Assembly: GCA_038736355.1 (NCBI GenBank)
Contig: JAVYML010000002.1
Location: 186,001-250,000 of the forward strand
Reading direction: 5' to 3'
DNA: 64,000 nucleotides
Source of the DNA: Candidatus Hadarchaeales archaeon
GTDB taxonomy: Archaea; Hadarchaeota; Hadarchaeia; Hadarchaeales; WYZ-LMO6
In this document: one piece after another, positions 14,325-23,376 of the stretch
Layout of the letters: every line of letters starts with the position of its first letter
Numbering within the stretch: the stretch's first letter is position 1
Notes under the pieces: model-generated
The model's database searches: none
The model's input: only the letters and a program-made list of their open reading frames with translations
Told to the model about the DNA's origin: nothing
Program-made: the position numbers and the translations under genes

Positions 14325-16639
14325 GGATGGCATCCAGGGCGGAAATAGGGGTCACGGGAGTGGTCCAGGGAGTGGGTTTCAGACCCTTCGTCTACAGGCT
14401 GGCGCAGAGATACGGTCTGCTGGGCTTCGTGAGGAACATGGGGGATGCGGGGGTACAGATCGTGGTGGAGGGGGGGAGGGAAGAAATAGAGGAGTTCCTC
14501 TCCTCCCTGAGAAGGGAAGCCCCACCCCTCTCCAGGATAGAGGAGGTGAGGGTGAAATGGACCTCCCCCACGGGTGAGTTCCGGAGTTTCAAGGTGGAGG
14601 AAAGCAGAATAGAGGGCCTGGGCGGTCCCTCCGTGATCCCTCCCGATCTGGCGGTCTGTAAGGAGTGCACAAGGGAGATGTTGAATCCCATGGACAGAAG
14701 ATACGCCTATCCCTTCACCACCTGTGTCGACTGCGGTCCACGTTTCACGGTGATCCTCGATCTCCCCTACGACAGGGAAAGGACCTCGATGGTGGACTTC
14801 CCCCTCTGTCCCGCCTGCCTCCGAGAATACACGAATCCTTCCGATAGACGCTACCATGCCGAAACCACTTGCTGTCCTTCCTGTGGTCCCAGCCTGGAAC
14901 TCCATGAACTCCACGAAGGGGGAGGGAGAAGGCTGGAGGTGAGGGACCCGTTAAGGGAAACCGCCAGACTGCTGGACGAGGGCTTCATCGTGGGAATAAA
15001 GGGAATAGGGGGAACCCACTTGGCCTGCAGAACGGTGGAGGACGAACCCCTCAGGAGGCTGAGGGCGACCTTTCGTCGTCCCCAGCAACCCTTTGCGGTT
15101 ATGTCCAGGGACCTGGAAACCGTGCGCACGTTCGCACAGGTGAGCGAGGAGGAGGCGAGGGAACTCACCTCTCATCGCCGCCCCATCGTGATCCTCAAAC
15201 GCTCCAGGGATTTCCCCCTCTCCGAGCTTGTCTCCCCCGGCCTGGATTCCGTGGGGGTGATGCTCCCCTACTCCGGCATCCATCTCCTCCTCCTCCACCA
15301 CGGAAGGGAACCGGCCTACGTGATGACGAGTGCCAACCCACCCGGCCTTCCCATGATCGTGGAGAACGAGAAAGCCTTCAGGGAGCTCAGGGGGAAGGTG
15401 GATTACCTCCTCCTCCACAACCGAAGGATCGTGAACAGGTGTGACGACTCCGTGCTCAAGGTGGTGGAGGGAGAAGCCATCTTCCTCAGGCGCTCGAGGG
15501 GGTACGTTCCCGAACCCATCGTCCTCCCCTTCTCCTCAGAGAAGGCAGTGCTGGGGGTGGGTGCGGAGGAAAATGTAACCGCATCCTTCCTCCTGGGAAA
15601 CAGGTGCTTCCCAAGCCAGCACATTGGGGATACCGGAAAGCTGGAGACGCTCGCCTACCTCAGGGAAGCCGTGGCTTCCCTCGGGAAGCTCCTTAGAGTG
15701 GAAAGGGTGGAGGCGGTGGCACATGACCTCAACCCCCTCTATCCCACGACCAGGCTGGCGGGAGAGTGGGCGGAGGAATGGGGGGCGGAGAGGGTGGGGG
15801 TCCAGCATCATCACGCACACCTTTGTTCCCTCATGGCGGAGGGAGGGGTGGAAGAAATGGTGGGAATAGCGTGCGATGGAGCGGGTTACGGAACGGATGG
15901 AACGGTCTGGGGAGGGGAGGTGATGGTCGCTGACTTCTCCACCTTCGAGAGGGTGGGAGGACTCCAGCCCCAACCCATGCCCGGAGGAGACGCTGCTACG
16001 AAGTTCCCGGCGAGGATGGTGGCGGGCATCCTCTGGAGGAGGTTGGGAAGGGAGGAAACCGAGAGGATTCTGGCCGAACTCTGTCCCGCGGGTTTCCCAA
16101 AGGGGGAAAGGGAGAGGGAAGTGGTGCTGAGACAGCTGGAGAGGGGTCACCTCCCCCTCACGAGCAGCTGCGGGAGGGTGCTGGATGCCATTTCCTGTCT
16201 CCTGGGCCTCTGCTGGGAGAGGACCTACGAGGGGGAACCTGCTATGAAACTTGAGGCTGCAGCGGGGGAAGGTGATCCCGACACCCTCCGCCTCCCATGC
16301 GAACGCTCCGGGAAGGTGGTAGACACTTCTTCCCTGCTCGAAGGGGTGGTAGAAGCCATGAGGAAGAGAGTACCGAGGAAACACGTGGCGGCTTCCGCCC
16401 ATAAAGCCCTGGCCCTAGCCCTGGCAGAGGTGGCCTGCGAAACGGCGGAAGAGAAGGGAATAGAGGTGGTGGGAGTTTCGGGAGGGGTCTTCTGCAATAG
16501 GTACTTCACGGTGGAGGTGAGGAGGGAAGTGGAGAGGAGGGGACTGAGCTTCCTAAGGCATAAACTCCTCCCGCCGGGAGATGGGGGAATTTCCGTAGGT
16601 CAAGCCGTCTCCGCTGCCCAGAGACTCAGGACTTCCTGA
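14321..16639 (+). CDS. hypF: carbamoyltransferase HypF
   Basis: The 772-residue HypF makes carbamoyl-AMP and transfers the carbamoyl group to HypE for CN ligand synthesis. Domains in order are: acylphosphatase (GVVQGVGFRPFVYRLA), two zinc fingers (CKEC ... CVDCG and CPAC ... CPSCG), a YrdC domain (KGIGGTHLACR ... MTSANPPGLP) and a Kae1-like domain with QHHHAH and IACDGAGYGTDG. It starts ATG at 14321, overlapping mmHypB by 4 bp, and overlaps the convergent mvhD by 14 bp at its end. Confidence 0.96.
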   Translation: MRMASRAEIGVTGVVQGVGFRPFVYRLAQRYGLLGFVRNMGDAGVQIVVEGGREEIEEFLSSLRREAPPLSRIEEVRVKWTSPTGEFRSFKVEESRIEGLGGPSVIPPDLAVCKECTREMLNPMDRRYAYPFTTCVDCGPRFTVILDLPYDRERTSMVDFPLCPACLREYTNPSDRRYHAETTCCPSCGPSLELHELHEGGGRRLEVRDPLRETARLLDEGFIVGIKGIGGTHLACRTVEDEPLRRLRATFRRPQQPFAVMSRDLETVRTFAQVSEEEARELTSHRRPIVILKRSRDFPLSELVSPGLDSVGVMLPYSGIHLLLLHHGREPAYVMTSANPPGLPMIVENEKAFRELRGKVDYLLLHNRRIVNRCDDSVLKVVEGEAIFLRRSRGYVPEPIVLPFSSEKAVLGVGAEENVTASFLLGNRCFPSQHIGDTGKLETLAYLREAVASLGKLLRVERVEAVAHDLNPLYPTTRLAGEWAEEWGAERVGVQHHHAHLCSLMAEGGVEEMVGIACDGAGYGTDGTVWGGEVMVADFSTFERVGGLQPQPMPGGDAATKFPARMVAGILWRRLGREETERILAELCPAGFPKGEREREVVLRQLERGHLPLTSSCGRVLDAISCLLGLCWERTYEGEPAMKLEAAAGEGDPDTLRLPCERSGKVVDTSSLLEGVVEAMRKRVPRKHVAASAHKALALALAEVACETAEEKGIEVVGVSGGVFCNRYFTVEVRREVERRGLSFLRHKLLPPGDGGISVGQAVSAAQRLRTS

Positions 16640-17042
16640 GGGGGCTGGGACCCAGCTGCTTCAGCTGCTGGGTCATCTCCTCCACCACCTTCGCGAATTT
16701 CTCCCCCTCGGAGGCCGAGATCCATTCCAGCCTCAGACGCTCCGGCTCTATGCCCATCTGTTCCAGAACTTTTTTCAGGAGAAGGACCCTGCGCTCGGCC
16801 TTGAAGTTCCCTGAGGTGTAATGGCAGTCCGTGGGGGTATGACATCCAGCTACCAGCACCCCGTCGGCCCCGTATTTGAAGGCCTCCAGCACGAAGACGG
16901 GATCCAACCTCCCACTACACATGAGCCTCACGATCCTCACCGTGGGTGGATACTGCAGCCTCCTGAGACCCGCCTGATCCGCCCCCGCATAGGAACACCA
17001 ATTGCAGCAGAAGGCCACTATCTTCGGCTGGAACTCGCTCAT
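16626..17042 (-). CDS. mvhD: MvhD-like electron-transfer subunit (hydrogenase delta / Hdr partner)
   Basis: The 138-residue [2Fe-2S] protein has CCNWCSYAGAD, MCSGRLDP and AGCHTPTDCHY, the cysteine pattern of MvhD/FlpD. In hydrogenotrophic methanogens MvhD links a hydrogenase or formate dehydrogenase to HdrA. It lies directly downstream of hdrA with an ATGA overlap. No MvhA/G is in the window, so the electron donor is not known. The nearby hyp genes make a hydrogenase plausible. Confidence 0.92.
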   Translation of the reverse strand: MSEFQPKIVAFCCNWCSYAGADQAGLRRLQYPPTVRIVRLMCSGRLDPVFVLEAFKYGADGVLVAGCHTPTDCHYTSGNFKAERRVLLLKKVLEQMGIEPERLRLEWISASEGEKFAKVVEEMTQQLKQLGPSPLRKS

Positions 17043-19033
17043 ACTCCCACCAAGATGCCCCTCACCTGGGCCCTTATCTGCTCATCCGTGAAGTGCTGGG
17101 TGGTGATGGCTGCCGTCGGACAGGAAGCTGCACAGAGCCCACAACCCTTGCAAAGCACCTCCTCCACCTTAGCCACGAACTTACCCTCTCCCCTGTCCTC
17201 CATCTTGATGGCATCAAAGGGGCATACCGAAACGCAAACCCTACACCCGCTACAAAGGTCCTCGTTCACCTTGGCTACGATGGGTTCCTTCACAATTTCT
17301 CCTGCCGCCAGGAAGCCCATGATCTTCGAAGCCGCGGCCATGGCCTCAGAGGTGGCATCGTGGATGTCCATGGGACCCAGACAGCTGCCGGCCACGAAAA
17401 TGCCCTCGGTGAGGGTCTCCACCGGCCTCAACTTCTCGTGGGCCTCGAGCAGGAAACCGTCATGACCCCTGGAGAGTTTCAGGAGCTTCGCCATCTTTTC
17501 TATATCTGGGGTTGGTGTCAGCCCTATGGCCAAGACCACGAGATCGGCGTTGACCTCGTAAAGGGTCTCGGTGGTGGTATCGAAAACGTTGAAGGTAAGG
17601 GATCCGTCGGGTTTCTGCTTCACCTCGGAGGGGAGGCCTCTGATGAACTTTACCCCAAGGTCCCTAACCCTCCTGTAAAACTCCTCAAAACCTTTCCCCA
17701 CCGTGCGCATGTCGTTATAGCAAATGTAGACATCTATGTCCTTGCTCACGTACTCCTTCAAGAGAACGGCATGCTTCAAAGAGGCCGTACATCCTATCCT
17801 GCAGCAATAGGGATTATACTTCTCATCCCTACTCCCCACGCACTGTATGAAGGCCACCACCTTTGGGGTTTCCCCGGTAACGGGGTTTATCACCTTCCCA
17901 CCGGTGGGACCGTCGGAGTTGATCATGCGTTCGAACTCCATGCTGGTGATGACATTTTTGTAGAGACCATATCCGAGCTGTGGAACCTTCTTGGCATCGA
18001 AGACCTCGCTACCGATCGTGAGCAGGATGGCCCCCGCCTCCACCTCCACCACTTCGGGCTTCATCTCGAAGTTTATCGCCTTGGCCTTACAGACTTCCAC
18101 GCACTTCCCACATACCGGCTTTCCGGGTTTGCTGTACTTCAAGTAAAGACAGTTGGCCTCATCCACGGTCGCGATCCTGGGAACGGCCTCGGGGAAGGGT
18201 ATGTAGATGGCAGTCCTCTTATCCATCCCCATGTTCCACTCGTTGGGCACCTTCACCGGACAAACCGTGGTGCAATCCCTACAGCCCGTACAAAGGGCGG
18301 CGTCCACATACCTGGGCTTCCTGAGGATCTTCACCTTGAAGTTACCGGCGGAGCCGCTCACCTCCAGGATCTCGGAATAGGTGAGAAGGGTGATGTTTTT
18401 GTGGGACTCCACCTCCGCCATTCTGGGGGTGAGGATGCAAGAAGCACAGTCTAGGGAGGGGAAGACCTTGGAGAACTTGGCCATCCTCCCACCGATGGTG
18501 GGAGACTTTTCCACCAGGTACACGCGGTGGCCCCCATAGGCCAGCTCGAGGGAGGCGATGATCCCCGCCACTCCTCCCCCCACCACCACCACGTTCTTGT
18601 TCACCTTCTCCACGATGGGGGAGAGCTCCGAGAGGTACCTGGCCCTAGCGATTCCTCCCCTCACGAGGTCGATGACCTTCTGGGTGGCCTCCTTGGGATT
18701 GTCCTTGTGAACCCAAGAGCACTGCTCCCTGGCGTTCACCCTCTCCAGGAGATAGGGATTGAGACCAGCCTCCTGCAGCACTTCCATGAAGTGGGGTTGA
18801 TGCATGTTGAGGGTGCAGGCTACGATGACCACCCTGTCAAGGTTCTTCTCCTTTATCACTTCCTTTATCCTCTTCCCGGCAGGCGAAGAACACCAGTGCT
18901 CATCCACTTCTACCGCCACTACTCCATCGATCTTCTCCACGGCCTTCTTCACTTCCTCCAAGTCCACGAAGTCGGAGATGTTTCCCCCGCATTTGCAAAG
19001 AAAAACGCCTATCCTACGAGCACTTGCCGGCAT
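17039..19033 (-). CDS. hdrA: heterodisulfide reductase subunit A (flavin-bifurcating)
   Basis: The 664-residue HdrA has an N-terminal Cys region (LCKCGGNI), the FAD motif VVVGGGVAGIIASLELA, CTGCRDCTTVCP and CGKCVEVC clusters, a mid-protein QCVGSRDEKYNPYCCRIGC segment, and two C-terminal [4Fe-4S] motifs (CSGCRVCVSVCP, CKGCGLCAASCP). No selenocysteine codon interrupts it. It would accept electrons from MvhD and bifurcate them to ferredoxin and HdrBC; two HdrBC pairs lie at 39-44 kb. The ATG at 19033 is about 25-30 bp downstream of a TATA element, suggesting a near-leaderless mRNA. Confidence 0.96.
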   Translation of the reverse strand: MPASARRIGVFLCKCGGNISDFVDLEEVKKAVEKIDGVVAVEVDEHWCSSPAGKRIKEVIKEKNLDRVVIVACTLNMHQPHFMEVLQEAGLNPYLLERVNAREQCSWVHKDNPKEATQKVIDLVRGGIARARYLSELSPIVEKVNKNVVVVGGGVAGIIASLELAYGGHRVYLVEKSPTIGGRMAKFSKVFPSLDCASCILTPRMAEVESHKNITLLTYSEILEVSGSAGNFKVKILRKPRYVDAALCTGCRDCTTVCPVKVPNEWNMGMDKRTAIYIPFPEAVPRIATVDEANCLYLKYSKPGKPVCGKCVEVCKAKAINFEMKPEVVEVEAGAILLTIGSEVFDAKKVPQLGYGLYKNVITSMEFERMINSDGPTGGKVINPVTGETPKVVAFIQCVGSRDEKYNPYCCRIGCTASLKHAVLLKEYVSKDIDVYICYNDMRTVGKGFEEFYRRVRDLGVKFIRGLPSEVKQKPDGSLTFNVFDTTTETLYEVNADLVVLAIGLTPTPDIEKMAKLLKLSRGHDGFLLEAHEKLRPVETLTEGIFVAGSCLGPMDIHDATSEAMAAASKIMGFLAAGEIVKEPIVAKVNEDLCSGCRVCVSVCPFDAIKMEDRGEGKFVAKVEEVLCKGCGLCAASCPTAAITTQHFTDEQIRAQVRGILVGV

Positions 19034-19054
19034 AACGAATAAGATACCTGAAGA

Positions 19055-19068
19055 GCTATTTAAAAATT
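19055..19068. promoter_or_regulatory. shared AT-rich promoter core between hdrA and a MinD gene
   Basis: The 64-bp region between the divergent genes contains agctatttaaaaat. On the minus strand it reads as a TATA box about 25 bp before hdrA, and on the plus strand as one about 30-40 bp before the ATG at 19098. One element may serve both directions. Confidence 0.45.
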
Positions 19069-19097
19069 ATGGTAAAGGAGAGAAGAAAGAGGTTTTC

Positions 19098-19805
19098 ATG
19101 AAAAGGATTGTCCTGGCTTCTGGAAAAGGGGGTGTTGGCCGCACCACCATCACCGCCAACTTGGGTTTGGCTCTGGCAAAAAAAGGAAGGTCCACCCTCC
19201 TCGTGGATGCCTGTCTCTCCTCCCCAAACCTCGGCCTGCTCTTCAAGTTGGAGAGGGCACCCTACACCCTCAACGATGTCCTGAGGGGAGAGATCCCTCC
19301 CTCCGACGCCATATATGAGGGTCCGCACGGACTGAAGATCGTCCCCTCGAGCCCTTCGGGGGATCTTAGGGGCGTGGACTGGAACAGGCTCCCCCCCACC
19401 CTGGACTCCCTCGGGGAAAGGGTGGAGTTCATGCTCATCGATACTCCCGGAGGCCTGAGGAAGGAAACGGTGGCCACCCTCAGAACGGGACAGGAAATCC
19501 TGCTGCTCACCCTCCCCGAAATAACTTCCCTCTCCGACACCCTGAGGACCAAGGTCCTGCTCGAGTTCCTGGGCCTTCGCCCCCAGGGAATTTTGCTCAA
19601 CAGGGTAAGGGGAAAAGACTATGAATTTCCTGCCGGGGAAATAAAACGCCTGCTGGATCTTCCCATCCTAGGGGAGATACCCGAGGATCTAAACGTGAGA
19701 AGGGCCTGGAGGAAGGGGGAACCTTTTCTGGAACTCTATCCGCGCTCTCCTGCTTCCAAATCCCTAACCGAGCTGGCGGAGAAACTGAGCAGAAGGCTCA
19801 GCTAG
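19098..19805 (+). CDS. MinD-like P-loop ATPase
   Basis: This 235-residue MinD/ParA-family ATPase starts MKRIVLASGKGGVGRTTITA at ATG 19098. The deviant Walker A has Arg where Lys usually occurs at the end (KGGVGRTT); the signature Lys (K10) is present. It also has VDACLSSPNLGLLF and IDTPGGLRKETV. A C-terminal amphipathic helix (SLTELAEKLSRRLS) could bind membrane. It is the first of two MinD paralogues converging on a small coiled-coil membrane protein. Likely roles are positioning of envelope or surface structures; this is an inference. Confidence 0.82.
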   Translation: MKRIVLASGKGGVGRTTITANLGLALAKKGRSTLLVDACLSSPNLGLLFKLERAPYTLNDVLRGEIPPSDAIYEGPHGLKIVPSSPSGDLRGVDWNRLPPTLDSLGERVEFMLIDTPGGLRKETVATLRTGQEILLLTLPEITSLSDTLRTKVLLEFLGLRPQGILLNRVRGKDYEFPAGEIKRLLDLPILGEIPEDLNVRRAWRKGEPFLELYPRSPASKSLTELAEKLSRRLS

Positions 19806-20154
19806 CCTCCTCAAAGTGTTCTAGAAGGGCCTTCCTGTACCTGGAAAGGAGCAATTCCCTACTCCGCTCCAACCTCTTGACCCTTCCCTCCAACCTCCCC
19901 ACGAAGTAGAGAGTCGCCAGAAGGGGAGCAGCGGCGGCGAGCGCGAGGAGGGGAAGGGCCTCCGGAAGCTCTTGGAGGAGGGAGGGCTCGTAGGCATATA
20001 CCAACAAGAAGAAGAAAGATACCCCTACAAACCAAGAGAAGAGGCTAAACCTCCAGAGTCTCTTGGTGTAATCCCACTCGAACTTGGAAAGACGACGAAG
20101 TTCCTTCTCAGCCACCTCTAGACGGCGACGCAATTCCAGAACTTCCTTTTTCAT
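19798..20154 (-). CDS. small coiled-coil membrane protein
   Basis: From ATG 20154 the 118-residue product has a charged heptad-like N-terminus (KKEVLELRRRLEVAEKELRRLS), two membrane segments (SLFSWFVGVSFFFLLVYAY and LPLLALAAAAPLLATLYFV) and a basic C-terminal helix. I do not recognise the family. A TATA-like TTTATA lies inside a small hairpin (20179-20194), correctly spaced for this ATG, and GGGGG precedes the start; a TTG at 20205 is less likely. It stands between two MinD-like genes and may be their membrane partner. Confidence 0.6.
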   Translation of the reverse strand: MKKEVLELRRRLEVAEKELRRLSKFEWDYTKRLWRFSLFSWFVGVSFFFLLVYAYEPSLLQELPEALPLLALAAAAPLLATLYFVGRLEGRVKRLERSRELLLSRYRKALLEHFEEAS

Positions 20155-20201
20155 ATCCCCCTTTAAAAAATGGTCAAAACCTCTATAAAGAGGTACATTT
20201 T

Positions 20202-20906
20202 TCAACCGCCCTTCAGGATAACCTCGGCTATCCTTTCCAGGGCCTTGGAGGAGGGTGCTTTTGGGGCCTGAAGGACCACTGGCCTACCGCTGGCTAATGA
20301 CCTGGCCACCTCCTCATCCTCCGGTATCGTCCCCAGCAGTGGAAGTTCCAACAACCCCTCTATCTCCCTCAAGGGAAGGTCCGTGTCCTTCCCCACCACC
20401 CTGTTCACCACCAAACCGAGAGGCCTGACCTTGAACTTTTCCGCCATCCTCTTCACCTTCATGGCCTCCGCTACGGAGAGGGGATCGGGGTTGATCACCA
20501 AAACCATCTGGGAGGAAACCGTAAGGGCGGTGATGAAGTCCTGCTCGAAACCAGAGGGACAATCTATCAACACGTAATCCGCTCTTTTCGCGAGCTTCCT
20601 CACCACTATTTTCAAACGCTCTAACCTAATCTGTCCTATGTCCTTCAGGGAGAGACCTCCCTGCAGGACTTCCAGCTTGGGGAAGACCTCGTGGAGGGCC
20701 TCCTCCGTTTCCGCCTTTCCCGCAAGGACATCGTGAAGGGTGAACCTTTCTTCCAGGCCAAAAAGAAGACCGAGATTGGCCATGGTGAGGTCCGCATCCA
20801 GTGCGACCACTTTCCTCCCCCTCTTCGCCAAACATATCCCAAGATTAGCCACCACCATGGTCTTGCCCGTCCCACCTTTACCAGAAGCAAAGGAAATCAC
20901 GTGCAT
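20202..20906 (-). CDS. MinD-like P-loop ATPase (second copy)
   Basis: The product starts MHVISFASGKGGTGKTMVV; ATGs at 20909 and 20906 and a TTG at 20912 are all in frame behind GGGAGG. The deviant Walker A KGGTGKT, ALDADLTMANLGLLF and VLIDCPSGFEQDFITAL are intact, so this copy is a canonical MinD-type ATPase, unlike the K-to-R copy at 19098. It is upstream of and probably partly co-transcribed with the coiled-coil membrane protein, and divergent from the pilin-like gene. Confidence 0.85.
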   Translation of the reverse strand: MHVISFASGKGGTGKTMVVANLGICLAKRGRKVVALDADLTMANLGLLFGLEERFTLHDVLAGKAETEEALHEVFPKLEVLQGGLSLKDIGQIRLERLKIVVRKLAKRADYVLIDCPSGFEQDFITALTVSSQMVLVINPDPLSVAEAMKVKRMAEKFKVRPLGLVVNRVVGKDTDLPLREIEGLLELPLLGTIPEDEEVARSLASGRPVVLQAPKAPSSKALERIAEVILKGG

Positions 20907-20976
20907 CATCAATTTTCTTTCCCTCCCAAGCTAAAAACTCGGTGAAAAAGAGCTCTCGGAAACTTTATAATGTCCA

Positions 20977-20985
20977 TTTAAAAAA
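20977..20985 (+). promoter_or_regulatory. TATA box of the pilin-like gene
   Basis: tttaaaaaa lies about 22-27 bp upstream of the ATG at 21004, so transcription would begin almost at the start codon (near-leaderless). A second AT-rich box (ctttataat) lies about 15 bp further upstream. Confidence 0.5.
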
Positions 20986-21003
20986 CCTTAAAATGGTGTT
21001 AAA

Positions 21004-21381
21004 ATGTGGGGAAGAAAGGGCCAAGGCGCTATTGAGTACCTGTTGATCCTGGCCGCAGTGCTCATCGTGGTGGCTGGAGCTGTTTACTACGTCACAAGAA
21101 TGGGAGGTTTTCCCGCCATGACTTTTAGAGCCACCCTCTCCGATAACACCATCACGTTAGAAGTAGACGTCGGGAGCGGCACCATTAAACAGGTGGACTG
21201 GCAGTATCGTATCGTGCCCCGCACGGGTACGGCAGGGAGTTGGAGAGACGGCGTAGGGGATTTGAGCCCAGGTGAATCGGTCACTCTAACGGACTTTGGA
21301 GGTGCAACACCAACCTCCGGGGACGAGCTCCAGATCAAGCACACACCCTCAGGACATATTTATAAGGTAAAAATCTACTGA
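21004..21381 (+). CDS. class III signal-peptide (type IV pilin-like) protein
   Basis: The 125-residue precursor begins MWGRKGQGAIEYLLILAAVL. KG|QGAIEY is the class III signal cleaved by prepilin peptidase after Gly6, with Q at +1 and Glu at +5 of the mature protein, followed by a hydrophobic helix (ILAAVLIVVAGAVYYV). The rest is a Thr/Gly-rich beta domain typical of an archaeal surface filament subunit. No pilus ATPase or membrane platform gene is in the window, so it is an orphan. An oligo-T terminator follows. Confidence 0.88.
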   Translation: MWGRKGQGAIEYLLILAAVLIVVAGAVYYVTRMGGFPAMTFRATLSDNTITLEVDVGSGTIKQVDWQYRIVPRTGTAGSWRDGVGDLSPGESVTLTDFGGATPTSGDELQIKHTPSGHIYKVKIY

Positions 21382-21392
21382 GCGAAATAAAC

Positions 21393-21407
21393 TTTCTTTT
21401 TTTCTTT
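21393..21407 (+). terminator. oligo-T transcription terminator
   Basis: A run of 14 thymines interrupted by two cytosines begins 12 bp after the pilin stop, matching archaeal T-rich intrinsic terminators. The next promoter (ctttttaatcc) begins about 20 bp later. Confidence 0.5.
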
Positions 21408-21466
21408 CCAACTCTTCTTCTGTGAACTTTTTAATCCTCCCGTGGAAGGAGTAAGAAGGTGGCAGG

Positions 21467-22267
21467 ATGTCCCTCTTGGGCAAACGCATAAGGCTGGAGC
21501 GTATTATCGACCGCAAGACCAAGCGAACGGTCATCGTGCCCATGGACCATGGACTCAGCATGGGACCCCTTCAGGGACTCGAAAACATGGAGGAGACCAT
21601 AGACAAGGTGGCTAGGGGAGGAGCCAACGCGGTGGTCTTGCACAAGGGGATAGTGAGGGCGGGACACAGGGGATATGGAAGGGACATAGGACTCATCGTT
21701 CATCTTTCGGGAAGCACTTCCCTCGGACCCAATCCCAACTGCAAGGTCCCTGTGGCCACGGTGGAGGAGGCGATAAGGCTGGGAGCGGATGGTGTTTCCG
21801 TCCACATCAACGTGGGGGCGGAAAACGAAGGGGAACAGCTCACCCACCTCGGGGAGGTGGCGAAGACCTGCGAACTATGGGGCATGCCCCTTTTCGCCAT
21901 GATGTACCCGAGGGGACCCAAGGTCAAGAGCGAGCACGATCCCGTCGCCGTGGCCCATGCAGCCAGAGTGGGGGCGGAGCTGGGGGCCGACATCGTGAAA
22001 ACCGTCTACACGGGGGATATCGATTCCTTCAGGAAGGTGGTCAGGGGATGCCCCGTCCCGGTGGTGATAGCCGGAGGACCCAAACTGGAAACGGAGGCCG
22101 ATGTGCTCAGACTCGCCAAAGACGCCATCGAAGCCGGTGCCATAGGGGTTTCCATAGGAAGAAACGTGTTCCAGCACCCAGACCCCGAAAAGATGGTGAG
22201 GGCCCTCTGCAGGATCGTGCACGAGAACTGGTCCGTGGAAGAGGCGTTGGAAGAACTCAAGCGGTGA
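21467..22267 (+). CDS. 2-amino-3,7-dideoxy-D-threo-hept-6-ulosonate synthase (ADTH synthase; class I aldolase family)
   Basis: The 266-residue protein is the DhnA/archaeal class I aldolase type that opens the archaeal route to 3-dehydroquinate from aspartate semialdehyde and a 6-deoxy-ketohexose phosphate. Markers are [29 protein letters not shown] with the Schiff-base lysine, and IAGGPK. Its direct fusion to the next gene (GTGA overlap) encoding DHQ synthase II selects ADTH synthase over fructose-bisphosphate aldolase. A ctttttaatcc promoter lies at about 21427. Confidence 0.92.
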   Translation: MSLLGKRIRLERIIDRKTKRTVIVPMDHGLSMGPLQGLENMEETIDKVARGGANAVVLHKGIVRAGHRGYGRDIGLIVHLSGSTSLGPNPNCKVPVATVEEAIRLGADGVSVHINVGAENEGEQLTHLGEVAKTCELWGMPLFAMMYPRGPKVKSEHDPVAVAHAARVGAELGADIVKTVYTGDIDSFRKVVRGCPVPVVIAGGPKLETEADVLRLAKDAIEAGAIGVSIGRNVFQHPDPEKMVRALCRIVHENWSVEEALEELKR

Positions 22268-23376
22268 AGGGTTTGAAACGTAAGCTCTTTTGGGTCAGGG
22301 CGGAGAAGGAGGGAAGCCTAGATGGCTCCATCCTCTCCGCGGCCCTTGAGGCCGGAGCGGAGGCCCTTCTCGTCCCCAGCAGGGAGGCTGAAAGGGCAAG
22401 GGAGAAGGGGGTGATCAAAATCATCACGGAAGAACTGGTGCCACAGACGGATATCCTCCTGTGCAGGGTCCCCTCCCCCACGGAGCTGGGAAAGGCGGAG
22501 GGCCTGGTGGAAGAGGCCAGGAAAAGGGGGAAGGAAACCGCCCTCCTGGTGGAAATCAGGGACAAGGAAACCGAAGGGATGGCGGTCAAGGCTGCGAGGG
22601 GGGTGGACTACTTGGTGGTGTGGGGGAAAGACTGGAAGATCATACCGCTCGAGAACCTCATCGCCGCCCTCCACGGGAGGGGAAGGCTACTGGCCCTCGT
22701 GAAGAGCGCCGAGGAAGCCAAGATCGCGCTGGAGACCCTGGAGTTGGGAGCCGACGGAATCCTGCTGGACCCGGAGGTACCCCTGGAGGTGAAGAAGACG
22801 GGAGAGGTGATCCGGGGCATGGGGTTGGGGAGGGTGGAACTCATTCCCGCGAAGGTGATCGGGGTAAAGGCCGTGGGCTCGGGTGACAGGGCATGTGTGG
22901 ATACCTGTTCCATCCTGAGGGAGGGAGAGGGAATGCTCGTGGGAAGCCAGGCGGAAGGAATGTTCCTCGTCCATTCCGAGACCCTCAAAAGCGAATTCGT
23001 GGAAACCCGTCCCTTCAGGGTGAACGCCGGTGCGGTGCACGGTTACATCATGGTACCGGGGGGGAAGACCAAATACCTCTCCGAACTCTCCTCGGGGGAG
23101 GAGGTGTTGGTGGTGGATACGTCGGGAAGGGCTAGGGCGGAGGTGGTGGGAAGGGTCAAGATAGAGAGGAGACCGCTGGTGCTCGTGGAGGCAGAAGTGG
23201 GTGGAAGGAACTTGAAAGTGGTGCTACAGAATGCCGAGACCATAAACCTTGTGGGCAAGGACGGGAAACCCATCTCCGTGACCAAGCTCAGAGAGGGAGA
23301 CGAGGTCCTCGTTCACCTCTCCGGAAAGGGGAGACACTTCGGCATGGCCGTGGAAGAATTCGTGATCGAGAGGTGA
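22264..23376 (+). CDS. 3-dehydroquinate synthase II (archaeal type)
   Basis: The product performs oxidative deamination and cyclisation of ADTH to 3-dehydroquinate. From GTG 22264 (370 residues) it begins [17 protein letters not shown] and contains [15 protein letters not shown], the conserved [24 protein letters not shown] split region, [23 protein letters not shown] and a C-terminal beta-domain. Both borders overlap their neighbours by 4 bp (GTGA), indicating a tight operon with ADTH synthase and aroD. Confidence 0.93.
   Translation: MKGLKRKLFWVRAEKEGSLDGSILSAALEAGAEALLVPSREAERAREKGVIKIITEELVPQTDILLCRVPSPTELGKAEGLVEEARKRGKETALLVEIRDKETEGMAVKAARGVDYLVVWGKDWKIIPLENLIAALHGRGRLLALVKSAEEAKIALETLELGADGILLDPEVPLEVKKTGEVIRGMGLGRVELIPAKVIGVKAVGSGDRACVDTCSILREGEGMLVGSQAEGMFLVHSETLKSEFVETRPFRVNAGAVHGYIMVPGGKTKYLSELSSGEEVLVVDTSGRARAEVVGRVKIERRPLVLVEAEVGGRNLKVVLQNAETINLVGKDGKPISVTKLREGDEVLVHLSGKGRHFGMAVEEFVIER

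Noticed and set aside
17093-18454. A 453-codon plus-strand open frame
   Set aside because: Antisense to hdrA, with no recognisable motif; hdrA is certain.
19069-19101. Tiny leader frame MVKERRKRFS overlapping the MinD start as ATGA
   Set aside because: The likely transcription start, judged from the TATA position, falls inside or after it, so it would not be translated.
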